This document shows, piece after piece, positions 45,801 through 58,176 of a DNA stretch of 64,000 nucleotides. The stretch spans positions 20,200,014-20,264,013 of the forward strand of contig OX327699.1 in NCBI GenBank assembly GCA_946807835.1. The letters are read 5' to 3'. How positions within the stretch are numbered: the first letter of the stretch is position 1; each line of letters starts with the position of its first letter. The position numbers and the translations under genes are program-made. The notes under the pieces are model-generated. The model did not search any database, was not told the origin of the DNA, and saw only the letters and a list, made by a program, of their open reading frames with translations. The stretch is from Ailanthus altissimus. Lineage: Eukaryota; Streptophyta; Magnoliopsida; Sapindales; Simaroubaceae.

Positions 45801-46476
45801 AGACAAAACTATCAAACTCTTTCTTCAAAAAAAAAAAAAAAAACAAAACGAAACAAAACTACCAAACTCATTTGAACTAACTATCTTGGTTTGTTGTGTC
45901 TTATCTTCTCTTTTTTAACTTGGCGAGTTTGAGTACTTTTAACAATCAAAATTAAAAACAATGTGATATGCAATCGTTTTTAAATTGTACGATAGTAATT
46001 TTATTTATTTATAACTAAATTTCAATCGTTATCTATACGAATTTATGTAAAATTCAGATTAAAAAATTTGTATAATCTTTCAATTTAGGAAAAAATTTTA
46101 AAATGGCCCCTATTTTAATAGATTGTTCTTTTTTAGCCCATCATTATATTTTTAATCTTTTATAGCCAAAATAACTAAATTTAGACACTTTTGCCTTCCC
46201 TCTCCCACCATTTTCGAATTTCTCCTTTCTCACCTAAGAACACATTTCAATCTTTCAAACAAAAATACCAAAACATTGTATAGCACATTGTTACTGAAAA
46301 ATAGCAAATACTTGGTAAGCTCATGAATTTTTCTGATTAATAATGATTTATATTGTGATAGTACAAAATAAGTATATATTATGAAAAATGGGTAGATTTT
46401 ATGAAAAATTGGTATATTTTATAAAAACGGATAGATATTATAAAAACAAAGGTGAAAATATAGTCTGAAAGACCGA

Positions 46477-46803
46477 AATCTAGCAAAAACTACCATTTGA
46501 GCCGTTGGCCATAGTAGCCCAGTACTTATGCACGGTGCATAGACGTGTGAGCGTGGCACATGGATCACATGCCTTGCGCACAACATGCACACTATACGAC
46601 ATAGCACTACGTGCGACGTCACACTATGCTCCATGCATAGCACACGCCACTTGGCACGCATCAGCGCTATGCAACACGCTATTGTAATGGTGCCATATGG
46701 CATGTTCAATTTTTTATTTTTCAATTAATAATTAAATATTGAATTAATTAATAATTTTGTGTGGCACAATAATTAAATATTGTGCCCGGGGTGCATGTGT
46801 ATA
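46477..46803. repeat. Direct repeat copy 2, GC-rich core
   Basis: Matches 45459-45800 at perhaps 85 percent. The pair encloses about 680 bp without a gene, so it could be the LTRs of a very small non-autonomous element or a plain duplication. No primer binding site or polypurine tract was found. Confidence 0.8.
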
Positions 46804-46924
46804 TGCATGTGTTAGATGTCTAGATACATGACGATCAATTATTGGTTATTGTATTTTTCTTGACAATTTACTTATTTTGTGGAAAAGCAAGAAACAAGTC
46901 ACAGTATCACGGCCCTCAGCAGAA

Positions 46925-48100
46925 TCTGAATATAAGTTCATGGCATTAAATACTTGCAAATTAACTTAGTTACGGTACTTATTAAAAGATTTGCAAGTAT
47001 CTCACTCAGAGCCAACTCAACTCTTTTGTGACAATTAAGTGGCAATTTATATTTCAGCCAACACTGTCTTTTATTAAAATATATTAAAATAAATTCACAT
47101 ACAATCCTTGAGCGAATATAAAAAGAAAAACTTAAGACTTTTTTTGTAGAAAGTAAAAAATAAATTGTCAACATTTTTACTAAGTCATTGAGTTAAGATG
47201 TTTTCTTCTTTTTGTTTGATAAGTTGAGAGTTCTTAATATTCATTCTACAACTTGAGGGGAATGCTAAAAGAAGAAAAAAAATCAAGTAATTTGTTAAAG
47301 AGGAAATAAATTATTTGATTTGTTAAAAGAGTAAACAAATCAAATAATTTTCTCCTTAATCAATTTTTAAATAAAATATTCTCAAATATTTTTTATGTTT
47401 ATTTTTTTTTATATATGTAATTATCTGGTTTATCTTTTTTTTCATTCTTCAACATAAAAATAGTCCTATAAATATAAAACTTACACTTGATATTTTAATG
47501 TATAATAATATACAGTTCATGGCATTAAATACTTGCAAATTAACTTAGTTACGGTACTTATTAAAAGATTTACAAGTATTTCACTCAGAGCCAACTTAAC
47601 TCTTTTGTGACAATTAAGTGGCAATTTATATTTCAGCCAACACTGTCTTTCATGAAAGAACAAATATATTGAAATAAATTTTCGTACAATCCTTGAGCGA
47701 ATATAAAAAGGAAAGTTTAAGACTTTTTTCGTGAAAAATAAAAAACAACTTGTCAATATTTTTACTAAATCATTGGGTTAAGATGCTTTCTTATTTTAGC
47801 TTGATAAGTTGAGAGTTCTTAATATTCATTCTACAACTTGAGGGAGAGTATTAAAAGAAGAAATAAGCCAAATCATTTGTTAAAAAGAAAATAAATTATT
47901 TGATTTGTTCAAAGAGTAAACAAATCAAATAATTTTCTCCTTAATCAATTTTTAGATAAAATATTCTCAATTACTTTTTATGTTTATTTTTTTTTACATA
48001 TGTAATTATCTGGTTTATCTTTTCCTTCATTCTTCAACATAAGAATAGTCCTATAAATATAAAACTTACACTTTATATTTTGATGTATAATAATACACAA
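46925..48100. repeat. 579-bp tandem duplication of copia pol tail plus LTR
   Basis: The RNase H tail (EYKFMALNTCKL ... SHSEPTQLFCDN ... SANTVF) at 46930-47230 and the LTR start at about 47265 are repeated from 47517, with a constant offset of 579 bases. Both tails have stops. Likely unequal crossing-over or a replication error at the element's right end. Confidence 0.8.
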
Positions 48101-48143
48101 TTCTCATCTAAATTTTTTTTTCTCATTCTCTCAATTTTTTCAG

Positions 48144-49020
48144 TTAATTCATAATTTTTTTAAATGATTTATTATATTATTTTATAATTTACACAATAAA
48201 TAACACTTTATTTAAAATACTTTTTTTAAATAATTTTGAGATATCATGTTTTAGATAGATAGATCGGAAGTAATACGTTAAAGCAGATGTCATCATTTAT
48301 TATGTCAGCAGATGCACTTGCGTTTCCACCTAAAACAGAATTTATTCCTCCTTATCGTTCTCGTACTAAATTTTTGAACCACTTTGCAGATCCTATCTGT
48401 TATCATGACCAGATTTTTCAAATAAGATTCTTTCTGTTGGCAACCTTTGATCGATTTCGATGTTAAATTTTGAATTACACCGCTTAGGCATCGTGTATAG
48501 TGTAGCATATATTAATAACTAGTTTTGATACATACATATTACATATAAACCAATTCCCCTTCTCAATATGATTGGGATTGAGACTCGAATTTTGATTTTT
48601 TGTACCGCCTGCAATATGTTTTTATATGTATATATAATACGAAAGAGACAGAAGATTTATATATGAACAACAAATAATAATACGAAGAGACAGAAATCAA
48701 AGGAATTACTCTCTGTAGGTATTTTTATTTATGAGTAGAAAGATAGAACCCGTAATCATGTGTACATGATTTCCATAATTTATTGTTGTGGTGCATATAT
48801 AAATACCCAATCATATAAGTCGTATATATGTCCTGAAAGATAATGTGAAAATCAACAAAAGTAGCTGCGCAATGTAATCAAAATGGACCCTAAGTCCTAG
48901 ATTTTGCAGAATCATTCAATAGGAAGTGGACATACATATCAGCATGCCGTCCAAGGGTAGAACATTTTATCATTTCATGCGTAATACGCAAGCTGGGAAT
49001 AATTTAAGTACACGATGGAA
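48144..49020. other. Intergenic stretch upstream of EF-hand gene 2
   Basis: No gene or transposon end recognised. The last few hundred bases should include the promoter of the EF-hand gene at 49122. Confidence 0.5.
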
Positions 49021-49027
49021 GAGCGTC

Positions 49028-49036
49028 AATATAAAC
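49028..49036 (+). promoter_or_regulatory. TATA-like box of EF-hand gene 2
   Basis: AATATAAACC lies about 90 bases before the ATG at 49122, the same spacing as in EF-hand gene 1. Confidence 0.5.
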
Positions 49037-49121
49037 CCATGTTTCCATAACTACGAAACTCACAGCTGCTGCACACAAGTTCAATTGTCTTGAATAATCG
49101 GTATTTCCCAACACCCTCAGC

Positions 49122-49397
49122 ATGCCTCGGTTTTTCTGGTCCTCGCAGAGTGCAGTGGTGACACTAACGGAAGAGCACTTAACTCAACTTTTCAACAAGC
49201 ATGATATGAATAACGATGGTCTTCTCTGTAAGGAAGAGCTAAGGCTAGCCTTCGAAAATCTCGGCGCCTATTTCCCACGTTACCGTGCCAAGGGCGGACT
49301 ACGTTGCGCCGATGCCAACAAAGATGGATTTGTTGACAAGGACGAATTGGAGGATCTTGTAAAATATGCTCATAGACTTGGCTACAGCGTTAAGTAG
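49122..49397 (+). CDS. Small two-EF-hand calcium-binding protein (91 aa)
   Basis: An intronless paralogue of the genes at 10439 and 58177. The two loops are DMNNDGLLCKEE (about residues 28-39) and DANKDGFVDKDE (about 65-76). Both keep the acidic first residue, Gly6 and Glu12, so calcium binding is likely, although loop 1 has unusual Met2. The C-terminus LVKYAHRLGYSVK matches the LVKYAVSVGYHIS end of the 58177 gene, so these two are closer to each other than to the 10439 gene. The ATG at 49122 is preceded by CCCTCAGC and follows a TATA-like box. No frame damage. Confidence 0.87.
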   Translation: MPRFFWSSQSAVVTLTEEHLTQLFNKHDMNNDGLLCKEELRLAFENLGAYFPRYRAKGGLRCADANKDGFVDKDELEDLVKYAHRLGYSVK

Positions 49398-50019
49398 TAG
49401 AATTTTGAATTTATGATATATTTGTATGTTTTTATGTGCTAATATTTTTGTGTGTTTTTATGTGCTAATATTTTTGTGTGTTTTTATGATATATTTTACA
49501 TTATGAAGGTCTATCCTCTCTGGATATATGTGATCCTCATTGTCCATCTTCATCAAATTCATGGAGTCCTATACGAAGCTTTTGTAGAGAAGCGCTTCCA
49601 TGAATTCCTTTGTTCTTATCCTATGTTATGATCAAGTTGTACTGTGATACCTAAAAATCCTAATTTTATGGTATCGTTGTTTGCTGGAGTTTTTTACATA
49701 ACTACTCAAATGTAATATATATGCAGCTTACACTTATTTGGACATTATATATATATATGCGGAGTTCTTTTAACTTAAAATTTTTAACAAATTTTCATTT
49801 AGATATTGTACAGAACTTGCAGATAATTGCAGCGCCATATCCTTCCCTTCAAGAGCTTGCTCTTTATGTGTACATGGAAACCTAGGATATTGGTAAATTC
49901 ATTTAAAAAACTTTAGAGTCCCTGTTTAGATCGATTATTCAACAATAAACAAGTCATTTTTCTTCCGGTTTTTAACTTTCAAATTATTAATCTTTGCTTC
50001 TGTCATTAAAAAAAATTGA
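49398..50019. other. 3' flank of EF-hand gene 2, no further gene seen
   Basis: Includes short direct repeats TGTGTTTTTATGTGCTAATA just after the stop (49427-49490), probably 3' UTR. The rest is AT-rich and unassigned. Confidence 0.5.
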
Positions 50020-50547
50020 ATATTGAAAGGAAGTAATTAAACAAATAAATATTTCTAATAATATAATATAAAAATAAGTAATTAAAAAATTTATAAAGAG
50101 AAAAGGTAGAAAGACAACACATAAAATTTATGTGGTTCGATAACTTGACTACGTCTACTACGGATCCATATCACACTCTATTATTATTGAATCTCAAAGT
50201 ATGATTTTTACAAGAAAAACTCATAAAGAACTTACTCTCTTTTGTAAACAAGAAGTTTCTCTCACTAAGAATTACAAAGAACACTTAGATATCACAAAGA
50301 TGTCACTAAAATTCACAAAAATCACAAAGATGTGTTTACAAGCTAATAGAGAGCCTTTATATAGTCTTTAGGACGACTTAAGTTAACCATAAACTTATGA
50401 GAGTCATTTTAGGGAGACATGGAACAAGTAGAAAACTCAACAATTCAGGAAACTCATTTTACTGCACTGAGACATCTTTGTATTGGTAAGCATACATCTA
50501 ACCTTTTCAAGTAGGGTTTTATTCATCATCTCAGTTACGTCATTCTG

Positions 50548-50736
50548 CTATAGTGTTGATCTCACTGTTCTATGCCTTACAATCTCATGTTTGGCACAAA
50601 AGCTATCAAACTCTCTATTGTAAAATTCAAGGTCATTGTCAGTTCTTAGCTTCTTCACTCTTTCTTTAGTCTTATTCTTAACAAGAGCCTTCCAAGTCTT
50701 GAATATATCAAATACTTTATCCTTACTCTTTAACAT
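50548..50736 (-). pseudogene. Copia integrase core fragment
   Basis: A 62-codon open stretch reads FDIFKTWKALVKNKT, KKLRTDNDLEFYNREF and CAKHEIVRHRTV, the part of the copia integrase around the second catalytic Asp (normally LRTDNGGEF). Here it is reduced to a fragment in a deleted element. Confidence 0.85.
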
Positions 50737-50899
50737 ATAGACCCACAGCTTCCTTGAATAGTCATCAATAAAATTAAAAAAATATCTAGCACCTCTACGA
50801 GTAGCTGTCTGAGCTAATCCTCAAATATCCGAGTGTATGTAATTAATAGTCCCTTTAGTCTTGTGCTCGCCGGTACTAAACCTTACCCTATGTGCTTTC

Positions 50900-51250
50900 T
50901 TAAAAATACCTAGCACTTCTTAAGAGTCCTGAACTTTGATATTGAGTCCTTTTTTTCTTTCCATCTCTATGTAAGGGCTTTTCTCTTATATATAAGCTTT
51001 CTACATTACCCTCAATCTGCTTTCTCAATAGTTTTAAGTTTAATGATGATTTCACATCGCTCATCATTAAACTTTCTCTATCGTAGAGAAGTGTATCAAT
51101 AAAGCTCTCATAACTCTTGAGAAGTGAACTCGGTAAGATAATCGCCCTATCTTCATCTTCTATGTTGATGTTGATAGACTCAATATCAAGAATGATCTTA
51201 TTGAAGACATTTATATGATCTTTCATTGGTGTCTCCTCTGACATGGACAA
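50900..51250 (-). pseudogene. Copia gag fragment
   Basis: A 116-codon open stretch with the copia gag pattern: MKDHINVFNKIILDIESINI, DEDRAIILPSSLLKSYESF and LLYDRESLMMSDVKSSLN. It matches the gag relic at 32335-32790, so both elements belong to one copia clade. Truncated at both ends. Confidence 0.85.
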
Positions 51251-52260
51251 CTAATACAACTTCTTCTTTATATACAATCTGTTGGCCAATGATTTCCGCA
51301 TATAAAGGGAATCAAGCTTCTTCTAAAGACCAATCGTCGTCGTTTCCCCTACTACTTCCCTCAGTACTTCATTGTCAATGACAAAACAATTGTACTATGA
51401 GCTTTTTCTTGAATATCCATTCTTTTTGCTTCAAACTTAGACGACTCTAACATTTTCTCCTCTTCACTAGATGAAGCTGCAGTCTTCTCTAATGCCGAAC
51501 CTAATCGTTGGCTCACCAACAACGCCTTCACTTTCATCTTCTACAGATTGAAGTAATTTATTCTGTTAAATTTCTTTACCTTATACTTGAGTGTGGCTAT
51601 GTCTACTTAAAACATTGCTCTGATACCAATTTGTTGAAGCGAAAACAATCAAATAAGCAAATATCCCAACTAATATAATGCAGAAATAATTAATTAAAAA
51701 ATCTAGAGAGAGAAAATATAAAAGAACAACACACAGAATTTATGTGGTTCGGCAACTTACCTATGTCCTCGGCGGATCCAGATCGCATTCTCTTATTATT
51801 AAATCTCAAGACACTCACAAAGTATTCTTTTTACAAGAAAAACTCACAAAGAACTCACTCTCTCTTGTAAACAAGAGGTTTCTCTCACTAAAAATTACAA
51901 AGAACACTTAGATCACTTAAATATCACAAAGATATCACTAAGATTCACAAAGATCACAAAGATGTGTTTACAAGCCAATAGAGAGTCTTTATATAGGTTT
52001 TAGGACGATCTAAGTTAACCCCTAAACGTGTGGGAGTCATTTTAGGAAGACCTGAAACAAGTGAGGAACTCAACAATTCAGGAAACTCTTTTCCCCGCAC
52101 TGAGCCCCACGACTCCTACTCTTTGGCGTCGCAACGTTTACAACCTAGCGTCACGGTGTCCACACCTGAGCAGCTGCTTTCGAGTTTTTTTAACCTCCTT
52201 TCACATTTATCTTTGATCGTCGCACACCCAACGCGCTTAGTTTGTTCTCTAAACTATATC

Positions 52261-53645
52261 CTGATAATTTTTAATTAACTTTCTCACAATAAAAAAGACT
52301 GATTAATAGCCATAAGATTAAAATGAATCACCATAAATTTTTTGCATTACTTGTATGATTTATTAATTTTGATATTTAATATATTTCTACTAAATTTTCT
52401 TATAAACAAATTGTAAAAACTAAAATACTAACAAATTATTAATATAACAGAAACACAAAGAAATAGAGTAGTAACAAGTTAAAGATTATAATCGATAACT
52501 TATAAAGTTTTTCGTATAAATATTTTGAATTCTTCATTTTATTTTTTTTAATTTTATTTTTGACAGATGAATTCTTCATAATTGAACAACAGTGAAAACT
52601 CAAAAATCTTTTTAAGTTCTTTTTTCTTGCAGTTATTAAAAAAATGTCAGAGAGTACAACAGAGTAATATATTTCTTTTAATTGGGATGAGAACAAACAA
52701 GAAACGGAACAGAGAATTGTCGCCCCTTATCATTAAACGACGATAGATGTAAACAAAAAAGAAAAAAGAGAAAAAATGGCGGCCATGCTTATGGTTATGG
52801 AAGAGAGAATAAGAAGACGACAAAAGTAAAAAGTTACGTGATGATTGTAGGAGCCTAAATTTAAATTATGATAATTAATTAAGCACATTTTGTACAAAGT
52901 CAATTAATGTCATAACAGGCCAGTAGGGCATCATTTTAATTTATCAATTCACGAGCTTTCTCTTTATCCGTCAAAAGTGCTATTGTAGTTTCTCAATTCA
53001 TGGGCTTTCACTCACTATAAAAGGGTTCATTAGAGTTAAATTAAGATATACAAATTATTTTATTAAAAATTCTTCTTTCTATAAAAATTTGTTATTCTCT
53101 AATATTTTTAAAAAAAAATACCAACTTAAACTTTAAATTTATGAATCAATGGAGGTCCATACACAAAATCAATGGAAGTTTTAGAAAATAAAACATATAT
53201 ATACAGTATATACAGGTTTAAATTGTTTTCAAATTAGATAATTTTTTATTCTTAATTACCGGACCCTAGATAAGATTAATTTTAAAATTAATTTTTACTT
53301 TTCAAGTCCTAATAATTGTATTTTTATAAATTTTAGAAAAACAATCAAAATACTTAAAGTGATAAAAATAACACGCATTTATTAAATATTAAAATCAAAA
53401 ATACTAAAAGACAAAAATACCAAAAACTAAAATACATATCTTTTAAAGTATTTCATTGAATTTAAATTTAAAAATATAAAAAATTAATGTACTCTTAAAA
53501 AGTATATTTTCTGTCAAAACAGAGAATGATTGGATAATATGAAAACATTTGAGGGGTGAATGGTTAATATGAAAAACAAGTGGATGGAAGTGATGATTTT
53601 TCTAATTTTATTCCTACATAGAGTGAAAATGGGATGTGTGAAAAC

Positions 53646-53682
<37 letters not shown>

Positions 53683-54049
53683 TAAGCATAGTGATATTAA
53701 AGAGACAAAGCATTTTACATAGTACGGACAAAAAAAACTAAGTAACATTTTTCTTCAAAAATGAAAAAAAAAAAAAATAAGATTTGCAGGGAATTTCAAA
53801 TAATTAATTAAAGGCAAGTAAAGTTGATGGATACGACATGTCAAATCTTCAGTGTATGGAAGGATAATTAATTCGTATGGTATGATGTATAATCCACAAG
53901 TAATAAAGAGACATCAACAGCGTATAATAGAGCATCATTTATTGGCAAGCACTAATTATGGAGTAAAAAAATTATTATAAATATTAAGTAACCAGTTAAT
54001 TATAAAATAAAAATATTTATTAAATTGTTGTGTTGAAAGAGGTACTTGT
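52261..54049. other. AT-rich intergenic stretch, no gene seen
   Basis: No supported gene. Includes an (AAT)n microsatellite at about 53648-53682. Confidence 0.5.
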
Positions 54050-54090
54050 GGGCCGAACAGACCCAAAAGAATTATGGGTCTGTTCGGCCC
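54050..54090. repeat. Perfect 16-bp inverted repeat (hairpin)
   Basis: GGGCCGAACAGACCCA (54050-54065) and TGGGTCTGTTCGGCCC (54075-54090) are exact reverse complements around a 9-base loop, in strongly AT-rich surroundings. Role unknown. Confidence 0.9.
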
Positions 54091-54514
54091 AAAAGAATTT
54101 CTGCGCACTACGTGCATGGAAAGAGTACCCACGAGTTTACGAAAATTACTGGTTATTATCGCTTAATACCTTGAGATAAAGTAAAAAAAAGTTAGTTTCA
54201 GAAATATGATAATATCTAATCATTAGGAAATCTTCTGTTGAAATTAATAAAAAAAAGATAATAAAATTATTTTATTTAACATCTAAATTCATTCAATATA
54301 TGTTAAATTAATTGAACACGTAAAATTATAATTATTTACCAAACATTCTTTATTCTTACTCAAAAATCTCTTATCCCGTATTTAAAGCATCTTTTATCTT
54401 GTATCCAACCAACCCTTTTAAAAATATTAAAATTTTCTTTTCATATTTCTTTTTAAAAATCTTAAATTTGACCATACTCCTAAATGAAAAACTTAAAGGC
54501 AACAAAAATCCTGT

Positions 54515-54580
54515 GGTCATTTCTTAGCTACTGTAGCTGCAGTGGCGCTTGGTAGCTACGGCAGTAGCCAAGAAATGGCC
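54515..54580. repeat. Imperfect inverted repeat, about 26-bp arms
   Basis: GGTCATTTCTTAGCTACTG begins the left arm and the right arm ends CAGTAGCCAAGAAATGGCC, pairing with about three mismatches or wobbles around a short loop containing GCAGTGGCGCTT. It could be a small MITE-like end pair or form an RNA hairpin if transcribed. Confidence 0.75.
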
Positions 54581-55012
54581 GCGGCAACAACAACCATGAC
54601 CAGTTTTGAATTTTTTTTTCCTAAAATCTAAAATTTCATTTTCTTTTATTTTGATGTTAGATTAATTGATAACTGATTATAGATTAATTTTAAAGAGTGA
54701 TTTTATTGTCGATATTGTTGAATAGGTTGATGTTGAAGAGTGATTTTGTTAATATTGTTGAGGGGTTGATTTTGTAATGATATATTATTAAACATTATTA
54801 ATTTAAAAAATAAAAAATTATCATATAAAAGGATATATTTGTCAAGTTACTTTTATTATTAGAAATAATTTTCTTTTTATAAATTTTAACATAAAATCTA
54901 TTAATTAAAAAAAAAATTCTAATGATTATATATTGTTTCTTATTTTTTAACCTCGTCAATATTTTTTTTATATTAATGAGATAATCTAAAAATCATATAC
55001 TTATAGTTATAT

Positions 55013-56698
55013 GTTAGGGATAATGCCCTAAAAATATGTACTTATATTATTTTTATAAAATAAATAAAGTTATAATTTTATACTTAAAAAGTGTTCATAA
55101 TATTATAATATAAATATAAAAAAAATACTTATTTATTTATTTATGTAATCATAATCGTAGTATATAATTGTTGTACACAAAATGATTAAGGTTATAAATA
55201 ATAAACAAAAAATTTTCATAATAAATTAATTAAAATTTGAGATATTTAATTAAATATTACTATTGTGATCCACAGACATTGAAAATGTAGTAATTTTATC
55301 CAGGCCACTAATGTAGTGACATTCTGGTGGAGGTATTTTATATAATATAATATAATTATATAGAATTAGACTAGACGTAGTTTGAATTCTTATGTAAAAT
55401 GTCGTTGTTAATTAAGAATTTAAATAATGTCAACTGATAATCATATGCAAATCAACTTCAATCCTGAGTGATTATAAACTATTGTTTGTATCACTATGTT
55501 ATTTGAAATACTCGTTACAATTTGTTTGAAAAATATGCTAAAAAATTATATTTTTGTGGCACAATGAGATATGTGGTTGGGAATGTAATTTATAAATATA
55601 GAATCCATTCTTTCCTAACAAAAATTAGAAAGAATGTTCACTTAAGAGTTAATTCTAAAAATGAACGGGTGCCCCATTTATAACAAGTTTATAAGTTAAT
55701 GGTTCACTAGTGAATTATGAGTACTTAAGGATAAATAAGTAATAGAGAGGTAAAATAACAATTGATTTAGCTCTAATCATAAATCATCTATGGAAAGTGA
55801 AATTGCATGTAGTAATTAAATCAATGAACTGTTATAAGTTTTTTTTGAAAAAATTATATATATAGTTTTAAGAGTGTAATTTCAAGTTTTTAGTAGAATA
55901 ACACTAAAATTAATAAATTAGATTAATTAATTAATTAATTGTATAAATTTATTAGAGTTTGAAATTATAGATCCATAGGTCTCAATACCAATTCTTTAGT
56001 TATTACAGTAAACAAATAAAAAAAGATTGTATTATTACACAAATTATTTATGTCTAAAAATTAGTTTTCAAAATACGTATGTTTTATATTTGAATAAAAT
56101 TAATTAACTTTAGAGATAATTCTTATTCAAAAATAAATTAAATATTTAATATAAAAAACAAAATAGATAAAATCTTAAGCACAAAACATTTTATTTTATT
56201 TTTAAGATTTTATTTTTATTAAAATACTATTATTCTATTTATTTTGAAAGTCTTGTAATACTTAATTGCGGGGTATTTTACGTTAATCGTAAAGAGTTGA
56301 TTATATGTGATTTACGTGCATTAGGTATATTTTTAAAGAGATAATTATTTAATTAATAAATATTATTAATTAAATTAATTTTATTATTTTAAAGACATTA
56401 TAAAAAGAGAATATAAAGTTGAGAATAAATGACATATAACATATACATAAAAATATATTTTCAAAATATATATTTTTTTTAAAAGAAAAATTAGAAGCTC
56501 ACTCTTCTCTTATTGTAATATAAGAGACTTTGTTTAGAATTTTTGTGAAAGAAAACTGAATGTGGATTTAATTTATATTTTTAAAATATTAAATCTATAA
56601 ATTTATAAGAATAAAAAATAAAAAGAATTTTTATCTCATAAAAATAAATTTAAAAAAAATATTTTTTATTCTATTGCCTTGTGAATGTCATAATTCCA
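55013..56698 (+). mobile_element. Possible solo copia LTR
   Basis: Starts TGTTAGGGATAATGCCCTAA, a type of start known from plant copia LTRs, and could extend to TAATTCCAAC near 56698. There is no matching second LTR, no clear target duplication and no coding sequence, so both the boundaries and the identity are uncertain. Confidence 0.35.
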
Positions 56699-58079
56699 AC
56701 GCTAAAAACGTTGTTGTGAAAGTGATATGGTTGGTCGGTCTTTATGCCGAATCCTTTCACTTGCTTTTCAATCGGTTGAGATAAGAATCAGGCAACAGTG
56801 TCGGTCCGGTATTCGCTTTTGATTTTCTTTAAAGAAGAAGCAGTTACATTTTTATTCTTATCTGAGCATCTACAGATAAGAAGGATGTCACACCGGTGAC
56901 ATAATCCATTTGTTAAAAGGGTTTTGCAAAATATTCCAGTGACCTTGGACCTACGAATGGCTTCACAGAAAAAAGGAATATCTACTTTACTTTGCCTCTC
57001 TCTTTTAATTAACTCGATCAGTGATTTCGTGTTTATATATGTCTTAAGAACTCAGTAGAAAATATTTCTTATGCTGAAAGTCATGCACATGCAGAAAAGA
57101 AAAGAAAATGGATAGTATATATGAAGGCAAAATCAAAACGAAACAAAGAAAATTGAAGGCAGCCTGACTTCACTTAATTTTCTCTGTATTTACCTAATAC
57201 ATTTAAGTCCCAAAACTCTTTTAATATTTTTACATTTACCTGTTGCATTAAAAATAAATAAATAAACTCCTAAAGAAATTGAAACATATAATCCAAAATG
57301 AACACTTTCACTGTGAGAATCATATGTCAATCGCTAATGAGAATAATGCAGGTAAATAAATACTTAGATATATGTCGAATTATATTTCATTACTATAATA
57401 ATAATAATTTAAATATAATAAAAGATACAAATAAATATGAATAACTTACGTTGTAGAAAGTTGTTAGTAGTTATCTCATTGGGTGGTTGTTTGTCCATAG
57501 TTCAAATTGTACGTGAAAATAACAAGAGAAAACGAGACGTTTTTGAAAGCTTTTCCTAATATGCAAACCAAGTTAAGAGAAAGGAGATAGTAATTTGAGA
57601 AACATGATGAAGCCATGTTGCCTCCAATTTTACCTAGATTCGTTTCTATTTTACTTTAGTGGACATTTCACGAGCAAGGCACGCTTGAAAATTCGATAAA
57701 AATGATGTGTTAAGTATTTATTAGATGATAAAATAATATAATAAATAATTTTAAATTTTATATTATTTTATTATTTAATATATTATTTTTTAAAAAATAA
57801 TTTAAAATGTATAACATTACTTATAAAATAATTTATAAAAATCAAAATTTAAAGTTTTTTTGAAATCTATTTTAATCTTGGACTCGAGTCTTGAGATGTG
57901 ACCAAATATGTGGTTTAATTTGCTTGAAATTAGGAAACTTAATAGGTAATACATATAAAAACATTGCTTGCAAAATTTAAAATTGAAAAGGCAAATTGAG
58001 TTTTTATCTACGTCTTAATCGATAGATACCCAAGTGTAACTTTATTTCATTGAATAAAGATTTACAGTGTAACAAAGAA
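56699..58079. other. Intergenic stretch upstream of EF-hand gene 3
   Basis: No gene could be supported. A moderately GC-richer section at 56700-56980 contains the inverted repeat ATGTCAC...GTGACAT (about 56886-56902). Confidence 0.45.
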
Positions 58080-58081
58080 AC

Positions 58082-58090
58082 TCTATAAAT
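58082..58090 (+). promoter_or_regulatory. TATA box of EF-hand gene 3
   Basis: CTCTATAAATTC lies about 93 bases before the ATG at 58177. It rules out the upstream ATG at 58093, which would sit before the expected transcription start. Confidence 0.6.
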
Positions 58091-58176
58091 TCATGCTTTT
58101 GGTACTCTCCTTGTATCAAAGCCAATCCAGCCAACTTAATTCGAGTCTTAACTACTGCCATATCCTAACCCTAAAC

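Larger units (their letters stand above)
42729..48143 (+). mobile_element. Decayed Ty1/copia element with internal rearrangements
   Basis: The 5' LTR begins TGTTAAAAGAGG at 42729 and runs to about 43031. It is followed by the primer binding site TGGTATCAAAGCTC (43035). Gag, integrase and RNase H relics follow in order on the plus strand. LTR copies recur at about 47265-47515 (truncated) and about 47845-48143. Internal changes include a 159-bp tandem duplication in the integrase region, an inserted direct-repeat pair (45459 and 46477), and a 579-bp tandem duplication of the pol tail plus LTR. Nothing in it is intact. Confidence 0.8.
50020..52260 (-). mobile_element. Truncated Ty1/copia element, minus strand
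   Basis: In minus orientation the 5' LTR is about 51632-52260, with GCTCTGATACCA (the reverse complement of the tRNA-iMet site) at 51616-51627. The 3' LTR is about 50020-50475. Both LTRs share the TTTATGTGGTTCG, TTTTACAAGAAAAACTCA and ATGTGTTTACAAGC segments. Only about 1.15 kb remains between them, holding gag and integrase relics. It is old and non-functional. A further piece of the same LTR is at 58544-58660. Confidence 0.82.

Noticed and set aside
46085..46200. Sequence resembling a MULE terminal inverted repeat
   Set aside because: It shares the general style of the MULE tip, but no opposite end or target duplication was found.
58093..58176. Upstream ATG extending EF-hand gene 3 by 28 residues
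   Set aside because: It lies about 10 bases from the TATA box, before the expected transcription start; paralogues begin at the later ATG.
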